This document shows, piece after piece, positions 55,296 to 63,988 of a DNA stretch of 64,000 bases (the stretch's first letter is position 1; each line of letters starts with the position of its first letter). Source of the stretch: an uncultured Blautia sp. (GTDB lineage: Bacteria; Bacillota; Clostridia; Lachnospirales; Lachnospiraceae). The position numbers were made by a program, and so were the translations under genes. Location of the stretch: positions 1 through 64,000 of the forward strand of contig UQCM01000010.1 of assembly GCA_900539525.1 (NCBI GenBank), in the 5' to 3' direction. The notes under the pieces are model-generated. The model ran no database searches. It had not been told where the DNA came from and saw only the letters and a list, made by a program, of their open reading frames with translations.

Positions 55296-56834
55296 ATGAA
55301 AAGAAAATATCAGGGACCCCGGGTGCTTGGTCTGCTTTTGTTTTGTGTTCTGTTCTGTGTTTGCAGCAGACAGGCGGAAGCGGCGGGCGTACCGGTAAAG
55401 ATCACGTCTGCAAGAATCGTATCCGGAGAGACCGTGATCAGAGCAAAGGTGAAGGAAAATGTAAGGAAAAGTGACGGGAAGTTTTATCTGGTAAAGGTGA
55501 ATGGACTTGAAAATAAGCCGGCATGTGTAATGGCAGAATCACTGGAAACCTCGCGGCTGGTGTTCAGACTGGATACGTCGGACAAGGCAAATGTAATTTC
55601 AAAGTTTGGAATTGCAGTGAAAAATAAAAAGAAACTGAAACTGGTCAGTAATACGGTATATGTGAAAAATCCTCATGCGATTGCAACGAATACGCAGGAA
55701 TGTGAACTTCCTGCAACAAAGAAGGGGATTCATTTTGCTTCGGATATGAATCTGGATTCGAAGCATACTCTGGTCAATGTGAATCTGAACGATCTGATCA
55801 CTACAGAGGGAGAAGGTGTTCCCTATGTTTACAACGGAAAGACTTATTACTTTACAAATACGATGCAGGCAGAGGTGAAGAGGTTTGTCTCCAGAGGTGT
55901 CTGTGTCACTCTTGTTATCTATCTGCCGTGGAACAGTACAAATAAGTATCTGGTCTACCCTTCGGCGAGACAACCGGGCCCGTACTGGTATATGCTGAAT
56001 ACCTCTGATGAGAAGGCGAGGGAGACGCTGGAGGCGGCTTTCTGTTATCTGGGTGAAATATTTGGTACACCTGAGCGGCTGGTATCCAACTGGGTACTGG
56101 GAAATGAGGTGAATTCTCAGTATTACTGGAACCATGCCGGAAATCTTGCGTTTGAAAAGTATGTAAAGGCTTATGTTCAGGCATTCCAGATGCTCAGTGA
56201 TGCGGTACATGCCAGCTGGCCGGAGGCAAAAGTTTTTGTGCCGCTGGATAATGCATGGAACATACCGGTTTCAGAGGTTGGCTGGAATGGAAAGACATTC
56301 CTGACACAATTTGCAAAAGAGCTTAAAAGGGAATCTTCCCGCACAAAATGGAATCTGTCTTATCATGCGTACTCCTTCCCGCTGCCATCTGAGCCGTATA
56401 AGAAAAATCAGCACGTTACCAAAAGTGCAGATTCACCGTATATCACGCCGCAGAATCTGAAGTACCTGACGGATTATATCAGGAAGACATATGGGTCGTC
56501 TACCAGAATCATTCTGTCGGAACAGGGATATATGGCTTCCATGGGTGAAAAGGCGCAGGCTGCTTCTATTTTATATGCATATTATATGGCAGAGTTTAAC
56601 CCGATGGTGGATGCGTTTATCATGCGCTGTGAATATGATGATGCATGGGAGGTATCCGAGGGATATGCCATGGGACTGACGGGACTGGACGGCAAGAAAC
56701 GGGAAGCATATAAAGTGTATAAATATATGGATTCTCCGAAATCCATTGCCTATGCAAAGAAATATCTGAAAAAAATAGGAGCATCAAGCTGGAAAGCAGT
56801 GGTTCCGGGGTATCAGGCATCCAGATTTAAATAA
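55296..56834 (+). CDS. Secreted DUF5722-type putative glycoside hydrolase
   Basis: This 512-residue exported protein has a signal peptide (MKRKYQGPRVLGLLLFCVLF..., cleavage near AEAAG), a beta-rich N-terminal region (about 30-135), and a TIM-barrel-like domain. The barrel contains WVLGNEVN (Asn-Glu, as in clan GH-A acid/base) and IILSEQGYM, where Glu fits the nucleophile. The match to DUF5722 is from memory of the pattern GVCVTLVIYLPWN and NLSYHAYSFPLP. Substrate unknown. The first ATG (55284) is adjacent to its ribosome site; ATG 55296 is better spaced. No sortase motif or wall-binding repeat is seen. Confidence 0.7.
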   Translation: MKRKYQGPRVLGLLLFCVLFCVCSRQAEAAGVPVKITSARIVSGETVIRAKVKENVRKSDGKFYLVKVNGLENKPACVMAESLETSRLVFRLDTSDKANVISKFGIAVKNKKKLKLVSNTVYVKNPHAIATNTQECELPATKKGIHFASDMNLDSKHTLVNVNLNDLITTEGEGVPYVYNGKTYYFTNTMQAEVKRFVSRGVCVTLVIYLPWNSTNKYLVYPSARQPGPYWYMLNTSDEKARETLEAAFCYLGEIFGTPERLVSNWVLGNEVNSQYYWNHAGNLAFEKYVKAYVQAFQMLSDAVHASWPEAKVFVPLDNAWNIPVSEVGWNGKTFLTQFAKELKRESSRTKWNLSYHAYSFPLPSEPYKKNQHVTKSADSPYITPQNLKYLTDYIRKTYGSSTRIILSEQGYMASMGEKAQAASILYAYYMAEFNPMVDAFIMRCEYDDAWEVSEGYAMGLTGLDGKKREAYKVYKYMDSPKSIAYAKKYLKKIGASSWKAVVPGYQASRFK

Positions 56835-56901
56835 TCTGTGCATCGCGAAAGCATAGACAAAATGCATCTTTCGTTATATAATCTCTGAGGAGAAATGAAT
56901 A

Positions 56902-56958
56902 TGGTAACTGTTCAAAGCCTTGAAGAGGCGGATTTACGGATGGGCTCTGGAAAGTTAC
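56902..56958. repeat. Palindromic repeat family D, short copy upstream of gltX
   Basis: GTAACTGTTCAAAGCCTTGA then GAGGCGGATTTACGG and ATGGGCTCTGGAAAGTTAC, with inverted terminal repeats. The middle GAGCAAAAGG block is missing. Confidence 0.6.
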
Positions 56959-57056
56959 TGAATATGTATGATTACAGACCGGCTGCGCGGAGATCCATTC
57001 CGGGGGAACAGCAGGGATCCGGCTGACAGAAATACGAAAATGAGGAGAACACAGAA

Positions 57057-58517
57057 ATGAGTAAAGTCAGAACACGTTTTGCACCCAGTCCGACAGGGCG
57101 GATGCATGTAGGAAATTTGAGAACAGCATTGTATGCGTATCTGATCGCAAAGCACGAGGGCGGAGATTTTATCCTCCGTATCGAGGATACGGATCAGGAA
57201 CGCTATGTGGAAGGCGCCGTTGATATTATTTACCGTACCCTGCAGGAGACAGGGCTGATCCATGACGAGGGTCCGGATAAGGACGGCGGCGTGGGACCCT
57301 ATGTACAGAGCGAGCGCCAGGCAAAGGGCATCTATCTGGAATATGCGAAGAAGCTGATTGAGAAGGGAGAGGCCTACTACTGTTTCTGCGACAAAGAGCG
57401 TCTGGAATCTCTGAAACAGGAAGTGGCAGGTAAGGAGATCGTGGTATACGATAAACACTGTCTGCATCTGTCAAAGGAGGAGATCGAGGCGAACCTGGCA
57501 GCGGGAAAGCCCTACGTGATCCGTCAGAACACCCCGAAGGAAGGAACGACGAAATTTGTTGATGAGATCTACGGTGTGATCGAGGTGCCAAACGCAGAGC
57601 TGGATGATATGATCCTGATCAAGTCTGATGGCTATCCCACTTACAATTTTGCCAATGTAGTCGACGATCATCTGATGGGAATCACACATGTAGTCAGGGG
57701 AAATGAGTACCTGTCCTCTGCACCGAAATACAATCGTCTCTATGAGGCCTTTGGATGGGAGGTTCCGGTTTACGTGCACTGTCCTCTGATCACCAATGAG
57801 GAACATCAGAAGCTGAGCAAACGCTGCGGCCATTCTTCCTACGAGGATCTGATCGAGCAGGGATTTGTAACGGAAGCTGTGATCAATTATGTGGCACTGC
57901 TTGGATGGTGTCCGCAGGACAACCGTGAGATTTTTACGCTGGAGGAGCTGGCAGAGGCATTTGAGTACCGTCATATGAGCAAGTCTCCGGCAGTATTTGA
58001 TATGACAAAGCTTAAGTGGATGAACGGAGAATATATTAAGGCGATGGATTTTGACAGGTTCTATGAGAGGGCGCTCCCGTTTATTCAGGAAACGATTCAT
58101 AAGGACTATGATTTCAGGAAAATTGCACAGATGGTAAAGACACGTATCGAGATCTTCCCGGATATTCCGTCACTGATTGATTTCTTTGAAGAAGTTCCGG
58201 AGTATGAGATCTCAATGTATAAAAACAAGAAGTCCAAGTCAACGGAAGAGACATCCCTTGGAATTTTACAGGATGTGCTTCCGATGCTGGAGGCACAGGA
58301 GGATTTCACAAACGATGCTCTGTTTGAAAGGCTGAGTGCCTATGCCGGCGGGAAGGAATGCAAGATCGGGCATGTGATGTGGCCGATCCGGACCGCCGTT
58401 TCAGGAAAGCAGACGACTCCGGCAGGAGCTACGGAGATTATGGATGTAATCGGGAAAGAGGAATCCATCAGCAGGATCAGAGCGGCGATTGAAAAACTGA
58501 ACGCCGAAATCGTATAA
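57057..58517 (+). CDS. gltX: Glutamyl-tRNA synthetase
   Basis: This class I synthetase charges tRNA-Glu (and possibly tRNA-Gln in Firmicutes). The 486-residue protein has the HIGH-equivalent HVGN in FAPSPTGRMHVGNLRTALY and the KMSKS-equivalent KLSKR in EEHQKLSKRCGHSS. Length and anticodon-binding C-terminal domain are normal. GGAGAAC precedes the ATG. The helicase gene follows after one base. Confidence 0.96.
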   Translation: MSKVRTRFAPSPTGRMHVGNLRTALYAYLIAKHEGGDFILRIEDTDQERYVEGAVDIIYRTLQETGLIHDEGPDKDGGVGPYVQSERQAKGIYLEYAKKLIEKGEAYYCFCDKERLESLKQEVAGKEIVVYDKHCLHLSKEEIEANLAAGKPYVIRQNTPKEGTTKFVDEIYGVIEVPNAELDDMILIKSDGYPTYNFANVVDDHLMGITHVVRGNEYLSSAPKYNRLYEAFGWEVPVYVHCPLITNEEHQKLSKRCGHSSYEDLIEQGFVTEAVINYVALLGWCPQDNREIFTLEELAEAFEYRHMSKSPAVFDMTKLKWMNGEYIKAMDFDRFYERALPFIQETIHKDYDFRKIAQMVKTRIEIFPDIPSLIDFFEEVPEYEISMYKNKKSKSTEETSLGILQDVLPMLEAQEDFTNDALFERLSAYAGGKECKIGHVMWPIRTAVSGKQTTPAGATEIMDVIGKEESISRIRAAIEKLNAEIV

Positions 58518-58518
58518 T

Positions 58519-60447
58519 ATGAGTCTGAGCGAAGCACAATCACGGGCGGTCGCCCATGCCGAAGGGCCCTGCATCTGTCTGGCAGGACCCGGTTCCGGCA
58601 AAACCACAGTCATCACAAAGAGAGTTCAATATCTGATTGAAAAGCGAGGAGTATCACCATCAGAAATCCTGGTGATTACCTTTACAAAGGCTGCCGCTCT
58701 CCAGATGCGGGAGCGATTTGGACGTCTCATGGGTGGAAGGCATCTGCCGGTCACCTTTGGGACTTTTCATGCTGTCTTTTTCGGTATTCTAAAGCATGCC
58801 TATCACTATACGGCAGCTAATATTCTGCGGGAGGAACAGAAATATCAGTATCTGAAAGAGATTATTGAACGGATGGATCTTGAGATTGAGGACGAAGCGG
58901 AATTTCTTTCAGGCATCATTGCAGAGATCAGTATCGTGAAAAATGACAGGATCGCCCTGGAGCATTACTATTCATCCAACTGTCCGGAGGAGACGTTTCG
59001 GGAGATTTTTCGGAAATACCAGCAGCGGCTGATGCATACCAGACTGCTGGATTTTGATGACATGCTGGTATATACCTATGAACTTTTAAAGGAGCGAAAG
59101 GATATCCGGGAGGGATGGCAGAAGCGCTTTCCCTATATCCTGATCGATGAGTTCCAGGATATCAATCAGATACAGTACGATGTGATCCGGCTGCTGGCCC
59201 TGCCGAAGAACAACCTGTTTATTGTGGGAGATGACGATCAGTCCATCTACCGTTTCCGGGGAGCACGTCCGGAGATCATGTTAAATTTTGGAAAGGATTA
59301 TCCGGAGGCAGTGATGATGAAACTGGACGTAAACTACCGGTCAACAGAGAATATCATCCGGGGAGCAGGGAGAGTGATCGTCAACAATACCATGCGTTAT
59401 CCCAAGGACATTCATGGTGTGAAAGACGCGGGAGAGAAGATTGAGGTACATGGGTTTGTCACGCAGTCCCAGGAGAATCTTTATCTTGTAAAGAAGGTTA
59501 AGGATTATCTGGAAGGAGGCTACCGTCATGAAGATATTGCCGTTCTGTTCCGGACAAATACAGGGGCGAGGCTGATGGTGGAGAAGTTTATGGAGTACAA
59601 TATACCCTTCCAGATGCGTGACAGTATGCCGAATATCTATGAACACTGGATCGCCTGTGATATCATCTCCTATATAAAGCTCGCCATGGGCAGCAGGGAG
59701 CGTAAAGAGTTTTTGCGGATCATCAACCGTCCGAAACGTTACATAAGCCGGGAATGTCTCGATGATCCGGAAATCTCTTTTGAGAATCTGAAAACACATT
59801 ACCAGGATAAGGACTGGATGGTGGAGCGCATCGAAAAACTGGAATACGACCTGCGGCTGATAAAAAATATGACGCCCTATGCGGCAATTAATTTCATCCG
59901 TCATGGTGTTGGCTATGAAGAATACCTGGCTGATTATGCACAGTACCGCCGTATGAAACCGGAGGAACTCTATGATGTATTAAATGAACTTCAGGAGGCG
60001 GCCAGAAATTTCAGGACCTTCGATGACTGGTTTCAGCATATGGATGAGTATGCAGAGACACTGAAGCGTCAGGCGAAGGAACAGCAGCAGGAAAGACATG
60101 CAGTGGTCTTCACCACCCTGCACAGTGCCAAGGGACTGGAATTTCCCATCGTTTTTATCGCAGATGCCAATGAGGGGAACATGCCCCACCGGAAAGCAGT
60201 ACTGGATGTGGATCTGCAGGAGGAACGCCGCATGTTCTATGTGGGCATGACCAGGGCGAAGGAGCGGCTGCATATTTACTATGCCAAAGAAAAATACGGA
60301 AAGGTGCTGCAGCTGTCAAGATTTGTGGAGGAGCTGAAGAACGGGGGACAGAAGAATGGAGGTTCAGGGAAGAAGAACGTTACCGGTCACGGAGTGAACA
60401 GTAACAGAAGAGCAGGGAACACAGGGAAAAGAGTTAGAGGAGTATAA
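58519..60447 (+). CDS. UvrD/PcrA-type superfamily 1 DNA helicase
   Basis: The 642-residue 3'-5' helicase has the Q-motif (LSEAQSRAV), Walker A AGPGSGKTT, motif II LIDEFQDINQIQYD, motif III VGDDDQSIYRFRGA, VNYRSTENI, and motifs V and VI TLHSAKGLEFPIVFI and RRMFYVGMTRAKERL. It is about 80-100 residues shorter than Bacillus PcrA and lacks the C-terminal Tudor-like region. The last residues (KKNVTGHGVNSNRR...) are encoded by a family A repeat, so the tail is likely derived from that element. It is coupled to gltX. Confidence 0.9.
   Translation: MSLSEAQSRAVAHAEGPCICLAGPGSGKTTVITKRVQYLIEKRGVSPSEILVITFTKAAALQMRERFGRLMGGRHLPVTFGTFHAVFFGILKHAYHYTAANILREEQKYQYLKEIIERMDLEIEDEAEFLSGIIAEISIVKNDRIALEHYYSSNCPEETFREIFRKYQQRLMHTRLLDFDDMLVYTYELLKERKDIREGWQKRFPYILIDEFQDINQIQYDVIRLLALPKNNLFIVGDDDQSIYRFRGARPEIMLNFGKDYPEAVMMKLDVNYRSTENIIRGAGRVIVNNTMRYPKDIHGVKDAGEKIEVHGFVTQSQENLYLVKKVKDYLEGGYRHEDIAVLFRTNTGARLMVEKFMEYNIPFQMRDSMPNIYEHWIACDIISYIKLAMGSRERKEFLRIINRPKRYISRECLDDPEISFENLKTHYQDKDWMVERIEKLEYDLRLIKNMTPYAAINFIRHGVGYEEYLADYAQYRRMKPEELYDVLNELQEAARNFRTFDDWFQHMDEYAETLKRQAKEQQQERHAVVFTTLHSAKGLEFPIVFIADANEGNMPHRKAVLDVDLQEERRMFYVGMTRAKERLHIYYAKEKYGKVLQLSRFVEELKNGGQKNGGSGKKNVTGHGVNSNRRAGNTGKRVRGV
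60379..60405. repeat. Palindromic repeat family A inside the helicase gene
   Basis: GTTACCGGTCACGGAGTGAA with CAGTAAC is the reverse of the first family A hairpin. It encodes VTGHGVNSN near the C-terminus of the helicase. Confidence 0.7.
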
Positions 60448-60456
60448 GAATACAAA

Positions 60457-60519
60457 GCGGGTGAGTCATCAGTCCGCTGCCATCATTTGTGCAGCAGGCA
60501 TATGACTCACCCGCATCTT
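60457..60519 (+). terminator. Terminator of the gltX-helicase operon
   Basis: GCGGGTGAGTCAT pairs with ATGACTCACCCGC over a structured 32-base loop, followed by ATCTTTTCC. Confidence 0.8.
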
Positions 60520-60557
60520 TTCCTATGCGTCTTTACATCTGCATCAGGAATCCATCT

Positions 60558-60723
60558 TACTAGTATAACCCACATTAAATACCTTACTGTTTCGATGAGG
60601 ATGCTTTTTCGAGAGTGCAGGTGTAAAAACGCAGGCGTAGCGGGCTACGCTGAGGCTTTTACACCTGTGCTATCGGGAAAGCAGACCAGCGAAACATAAG
60701 GTTATTTGGTGTGGGTTATACTA
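60558..60723. mobile_element. MITE-like repeat B, copy 2 (complete)
   Basis: The ends are inverted repeats of about 33 bases: TACTAGTATAACCCAC... at the left and ...GTGTGGGTTATACTA at the right, continuing inward to TGTTTCG / CGAAACA. The core GCAGGTGTAAAA...TTTTACACCTGTGC encloses GCGTAGC-GGG-GCTACGC-type pairing, so the whole unit folds on itself. The last three bases supply the TAG stop codon of the DUF1292 gene. It lies between convergent genes after a terminator. Confidence 0.78.
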
Positions 60724-61074
60724 AACTTCATCCTCACCGACGATCTCATCGAACTCCTGACTGTCCAGCAGTTCATCAAAAGCATCCGCAACGATCTCAT
60801 ATTCCTCATCGTCCTCAATGTTGTCCAGCTGAGGCTCGCCGTTTACTTCTGTGAAACGGTAAAGATATACTTCGCCGTCCTCATTTTCGCCGTTCTCATC
60901 CAGAGGGAGAAGTGCGATATATTCTTTGTCTCCGGCCGGGAAAATGGTCAGGACAGCACACTCTAATACCGTACCATCGTCCAGCGTAAGAGTTACGGAG
61001 GCTCCGCCTTCCGAACCACAGTCACTTCCGCAGCATCCGCAGTCGCCGCTGCAGCTGTTTTCAAATTCACTCAT
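60721..61074 (-). CDS. DUF1292 family protein with Cys-rich N-terminus
   Basis: The 117-residue acidic protein matches DUF1292 (TLTLDDGTVLECAVLTIFPAGDKEYIALLPLD, GEVYLYRFTEVNGEPQLDNIEDDEEYEIVADAFDELL). The function of the family is unknown. An added N-terminus SCSGDCGCCGSDCGSEGG holds five Cys in about 12 residues, a likely metal site. The stop codon lies within repeat B. Confidence 0.85.
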   Translation of the reverse strand: MSEFENSCSGDCGCCGSDCGSEGGASVTLTLDDGTVLECAVLTIFPAGDKEYIALLPLDENGENEDGEVYLYRFTEVNGEPQLDNIEDDEEYEIVADAFDELLDSQEFDEIVGEDEV

Positions 61075-61177
61075 GTCAAATACCTCACAATCTTAAAAAT
61101 AGGCAGGTAACTGTCTTTGTCTTATCAGTTACACAGATAGTTTCTGGGCTGTTACGCAGCCGTTTTCAATCCATTTC

Positions 61178-61206
61178 ACTTTATCAGATAAGTGGTCAGA
61201 TTGCAA
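61178..61206 (-). promoter_or_regulatory. Promoter of the DUF1292 gene
   Basis: On the minus strand TTGCAA and TAAAGT are 17 bases apart, about 100 bases before the start codon. It is back to back with the exoA promoter. Confidence 0.55.
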
Positions 61207-61232
61207 GCTATTTATAAGAAAAAATATACCAA

Positions 61233-61261
61233 TTGAATCGAAATTATGTTATACTTATAAT
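61233..61261 (+). promoter_or_regulatory. Promoter of the exoA operon
   Basis: TTGAAT is followed after 17 bases by a perfect TATAAT. The leader of about 135 bases consists of repeat E. Confidence 0.65.
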
Positions 61262-61345
61262 GAGATGCCAGGGATTTTGGGAGCGCGGGAGCGCGGAAAA
61301 ATCTGAAGGCATCATGGGCTCAAAAATATTTGACCCCATGATAGT
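61259..61345. repeat. Repeat family E, palindromic
   Basis: ATGCCAGGGATTTTGGGAGCG and AAAAATCTGAAGGCAT pair across GCGGGAGCGCGG. TCAAAAATATTTGACCCC follows, the inverse of GGGGTCAAA at 45486 and 46889. It would form the 5' leader of the exoA transcript. Confidence 0.5.
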
Positions 61346-61403
61346 GCAAGATCGGTTACGCAAAGGGTAATCGAAATCAGATACAGGCATGGAGGAAAAC
61401 GCA

Positions 61404-62201
61404 ATGAAACTGATATCTTGGAACGTAAACGGGCTGCGTGCCTGTGTGCAAAAAGGATTTCTTGATTTTTTTAAAGAGATTGACGCGGATATTTTCTGTA
61501 TCCAGGAAACCAAGCTGCAGGAAGGGCAGATCAGCCTGGAGCTTGAAGGATTCCACCAGTACTGGAATTATGCAGTGAAAAAGGGATATTCGGGTACAGC
61601 AGTTTTTACAAAGGAGGAGCCGCTGACAGTCACCTATGGAATAGGAATGGAGCTGCATGACCAGGAGGGAAGGGTGATTACACTGGAGTATCCGGGCTAC
61701 TTCCTGGTGACCGTTTATACGCCGAACTCACAGAACGAGCTGGCGAGACTGGATTACCGGATGCAGTGGGAGAAAGATTTTCTGGCATATCTGAAAAAGC
61801 TGGAGGAACAGAAGCCGGTGATCTTCTGCGGCGATCTGAATGTGGCGCATCAGGAGATCGATTTGAAGAATCCGAAGACAAACCGCAAGAATGCCGGATT
61901 TACTGACGAAGAGCGGCAGAAGTTTACACAGCTGCTGGCGACGGGATTTATTGATACTTTCCGTTATTTTTACCCGGATCAGGAGGGCATCTATTCCTGG
62001 TGGTCCTATCGTTTCCGCGCCCGCGAGAAGAATGCCGGCTGGCGGATCGACTATTTCTGCGTATCGGAATGTTTGAAGGACAGGCTGGTGGATGCAAAGA
62101 TCCACACAGAAATCTATGGCTCCGATCACTGTCCGGTGGAGCTTACGATCGACATGCTGGATGCAAATACCGGAGGTACCCATGAATCTTCTGACCATTG
62201 A
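61404..62201 (+). CDS. exoA: Exodeoxyribonuclease III / AP endonuclease
   Basis: This 265-residue EEP-fold enzyme of base-excision repair has N7 (ISWNVNGLRA), E35 (CIQETKLQ), GDLNVAHQEIDL, a YSWWSYR block and a terminal SDHCPVEL. These are the full catalytic set of the ExoA/XthA family. GGAGG precedes ATG 61404. Its end overlaps the ABC-F gene by 20 bases. Confidence 0.95.
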   Translation: MKLISWNVNGLRACVQKGFLDFFKEIDADIFCIQETKLQEGQISLELEGFHQYWNYAVKKGYSGTAVFTKEEPLTVTYGIGMELHDQEGRVITLEYPGYFLVTVYTPNSQNELARLDYRMQWEKDFLAYLKKLEEQKPVIFCGDLNVAHQEIDLKNPKTNRKNAGFTDEERQKFTQLLATGFIDTFRYFYPDQEGIYSWWSYRFRAREKNAGWRIDYFCVSECLKDRLVDAKIHTEIYGSDHCPVELTIDMLDANTGGTHESSDH

Positions 62202-63987
62202 GAAACTGACGAAAGTATTTACGGAGAGAAAGATCTTTGACGGGGCGGATTTTTCGATTAATGAAAATGAAAAAATCGGTGTCATCGGAATCAACGGGAC
62301 AGGTAAGTCCACACTGCTGCGGATCGCGGCAGGGCTGGAGGAACCGGATGAGGGAACCGTGACAAAGGGAAATCAGGTAGTCATCCGTTTTCTGATGCAG
62401 AATCCCGCGTTTGACCCGGAGAGTACTGTCCTGGAGGCGGCACTTTCGGGAAATATTACCAGGCTGAATGAGTGGACGGTGGAAAGCGAAGCCAGATCCA
62501 TGCTGAATAAACTGAAGATTACGGATGTTAATCAGAAGATAAAGGAACTTTCCGGCGGACAGAAGAAGAGGATCGCACTGGTAAATGTGCTCCTTCTTCC
62601 GGCAGATATCCTGATCCTGGATGAGCCTACGAACCACCTGGATAATGAAATGGCAGGATGGCTGGAGGAATTTCTGATAAGCTATCGGGGTGCTGTGCTG
62701 ATGGTAACGCATGACCGGTATTTTCTGGACCGGGTGTCCAATCGGATCGTGGAGATCGATAAGGGAAAGATCTACAGCTATCCGGGCAGTTATTCTGAGT
62801 TTGTCCGTCTGAAAGAAGCCAGGCAGAACATAGAGATCGCATCGGAAAGAAAGCGGCAGAGCATTCTGCGCACAGAGCTTGCCTGGCTGGCCAGAGGCGC
62901 CAGGGCAAGATCCACGAAGCAGAAAGCACATATTGCCCGAATTGAAGATTTAATGGAACAGAGAGGTCCCGTAGAAGATGCAGCAGTGGAGATGAGCTCG
63001 ATCTCCACCCGCATGGGAAGAAAGACCATAGAGGTACAGGGCATCTGTAAATCCTACGGGGATAAAGTACTGATCAGAGATTTCAGCTATATTTTTCTGA
63101 AAGATGAGCGCGTTGGAATCATAGGTGAGAATGGCTGCGGGAAGAGCACGCTTTTGAAGATCATCACAGGCAATGTAAAGCCGGATGCGGGAACGGTTGA
63201 AATCGGACAGACGGTAAAGATCGGCTACTTTTCGCAGGAGAGCGAGGAGATGGATGACGGGGAGCGTGTGATCGATTACGTAAAGGAAGCAGGAGAATAT
63301 GTTACGACGACAGAAGGGAAGATCACAGCTTCCCAGATGCTGGAGCGTTTCCTGTTTGATGGCTCCATGCAGTGGAACCCTATTGGAAAGCTGTCCGGAG
63401 GGGAGAAGCGGAGACTTCATCTGCTGCGTGTTCTGATGGAGGCGCCGAATGTCCTGATCCTGGATGAGCCCACCAATGATCTGGATATTCAGACACTCAC
63501 GATTCTGGAGGATTATCTGGATTCCTTTGAAGGGATTGTGATCACGGTATCTCATGACAGGTATTTCCTGGACCGGATCGTTCGGAGGATATTTGCATAT
63601 GAAGAAAACGGGCATCTGCAGCAGTATGAGGGGAATTATTCTGATTATCTGATTGCATATGAGAAACGTCATCCCCGGGAAGTGACAGCAACGCGGACAC
63701 CACAGGAAAAGGGGAAGAAAACAGAACGTGCGCCACGGCAGAAGCTGAGATTCAGTTACAAAGAGGAACGGGAATTTGAAACGATAGAGGATGAGATCGC
63801 ATCATTGGAACAGACGCTGCAGGAGATTGAGGAGCAGATGGAGGAGTCTGCCAGCAGCTACAGCCGCCTCAGTGAGCTGATGGAAGAAAAAGAACAGACA
63901 GAGGCGCTTCTCGAAGAGAAAATGGAACGATGGGAATATTTAAGTGATCTGGCACTTAGAATCGAACAGGGACGGGAGGGGAATTAG
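62182..63987 (+). CDS. ABC-F family ATP-binding protein
   Basis: The 601-residue soluble protein has two ABC domains. First: GINGTGKST, LSGGQKKRIAL, DEPTNHLD. Second: GENGCGKST, LSGGEKRRLHLLRVLMEAPNVLILDEPTNDLD. An arm and P-site-linker region lie at about 225-305, including WLARGARARSTKQKAHIARIEDLM. A C-terminal coiled coil (about 540-595) is rich in Glu. This layout is nearest to Uup-type ABC-F ribosome-associated ATPases; antibiotic resistance is not indicated. GGAGG precedes ATG 62182, inside the exoA end. Confidence 0.92.
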   Translation: MNLLTIEKLTKVFTERKIFDGADFSINENEKIGVIGINGTGKSTLLRIAAGLEEPDEGTVTKGNQVVIRFLMQNPAFDPESTVLEAALSGNITRLNEWTVESEARSMLNKLKITDVNQKIKELSGGQKKRIALVNVLLLPADILILDEPTNHLDNEMAGWLEEFLISYRGAVLMVTHDRYFLDRVSNRIVEIDKGKIYSYPGSYSEFVRLKEARQNIEIASERKRQSILRTELAWLARGARARSTKQKAHIARIEDLMEQRGPVEDAAVEMSSISTRMGRKTIEVQGICKSYGDKVLIRDFSYIFLKDERVGIIGENGCGKSTLLKIITGNVKPDAGTVEIGQTVKIGYFSQESEEMDDGERVIDYVKEAGEYVTTTEGKITASQMLERFLFDGSMQWNPIGKLSGGEKRRLHLLRVLMEAPNVLILDEPTNDLDIQTLTILEDYLDSFEGIVITVSHDRYFLDRIVRRIFAYEENGHLQQYEGNYSDYLIAYEKRHPREVTATRTPQEKGKKTERAPRQKLRFSYKEEREFETIEDEIASLEQTLQEIEEQMEESASSYSRLSELMEEKEQTEALLEEKMERWEYLSDLALRIEQGREGN

Positions 63988-63988
63988 A

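Noticed and set aside
4991..63987. CRISPR arrays or tRNA genes in the intergenic regions
   Set aside because: The repeats found are palindromic and dispersed, not regularly spaced direct repeats with spacers; no cloverleaf with a GTTCGA loop was seen outside coding regions.
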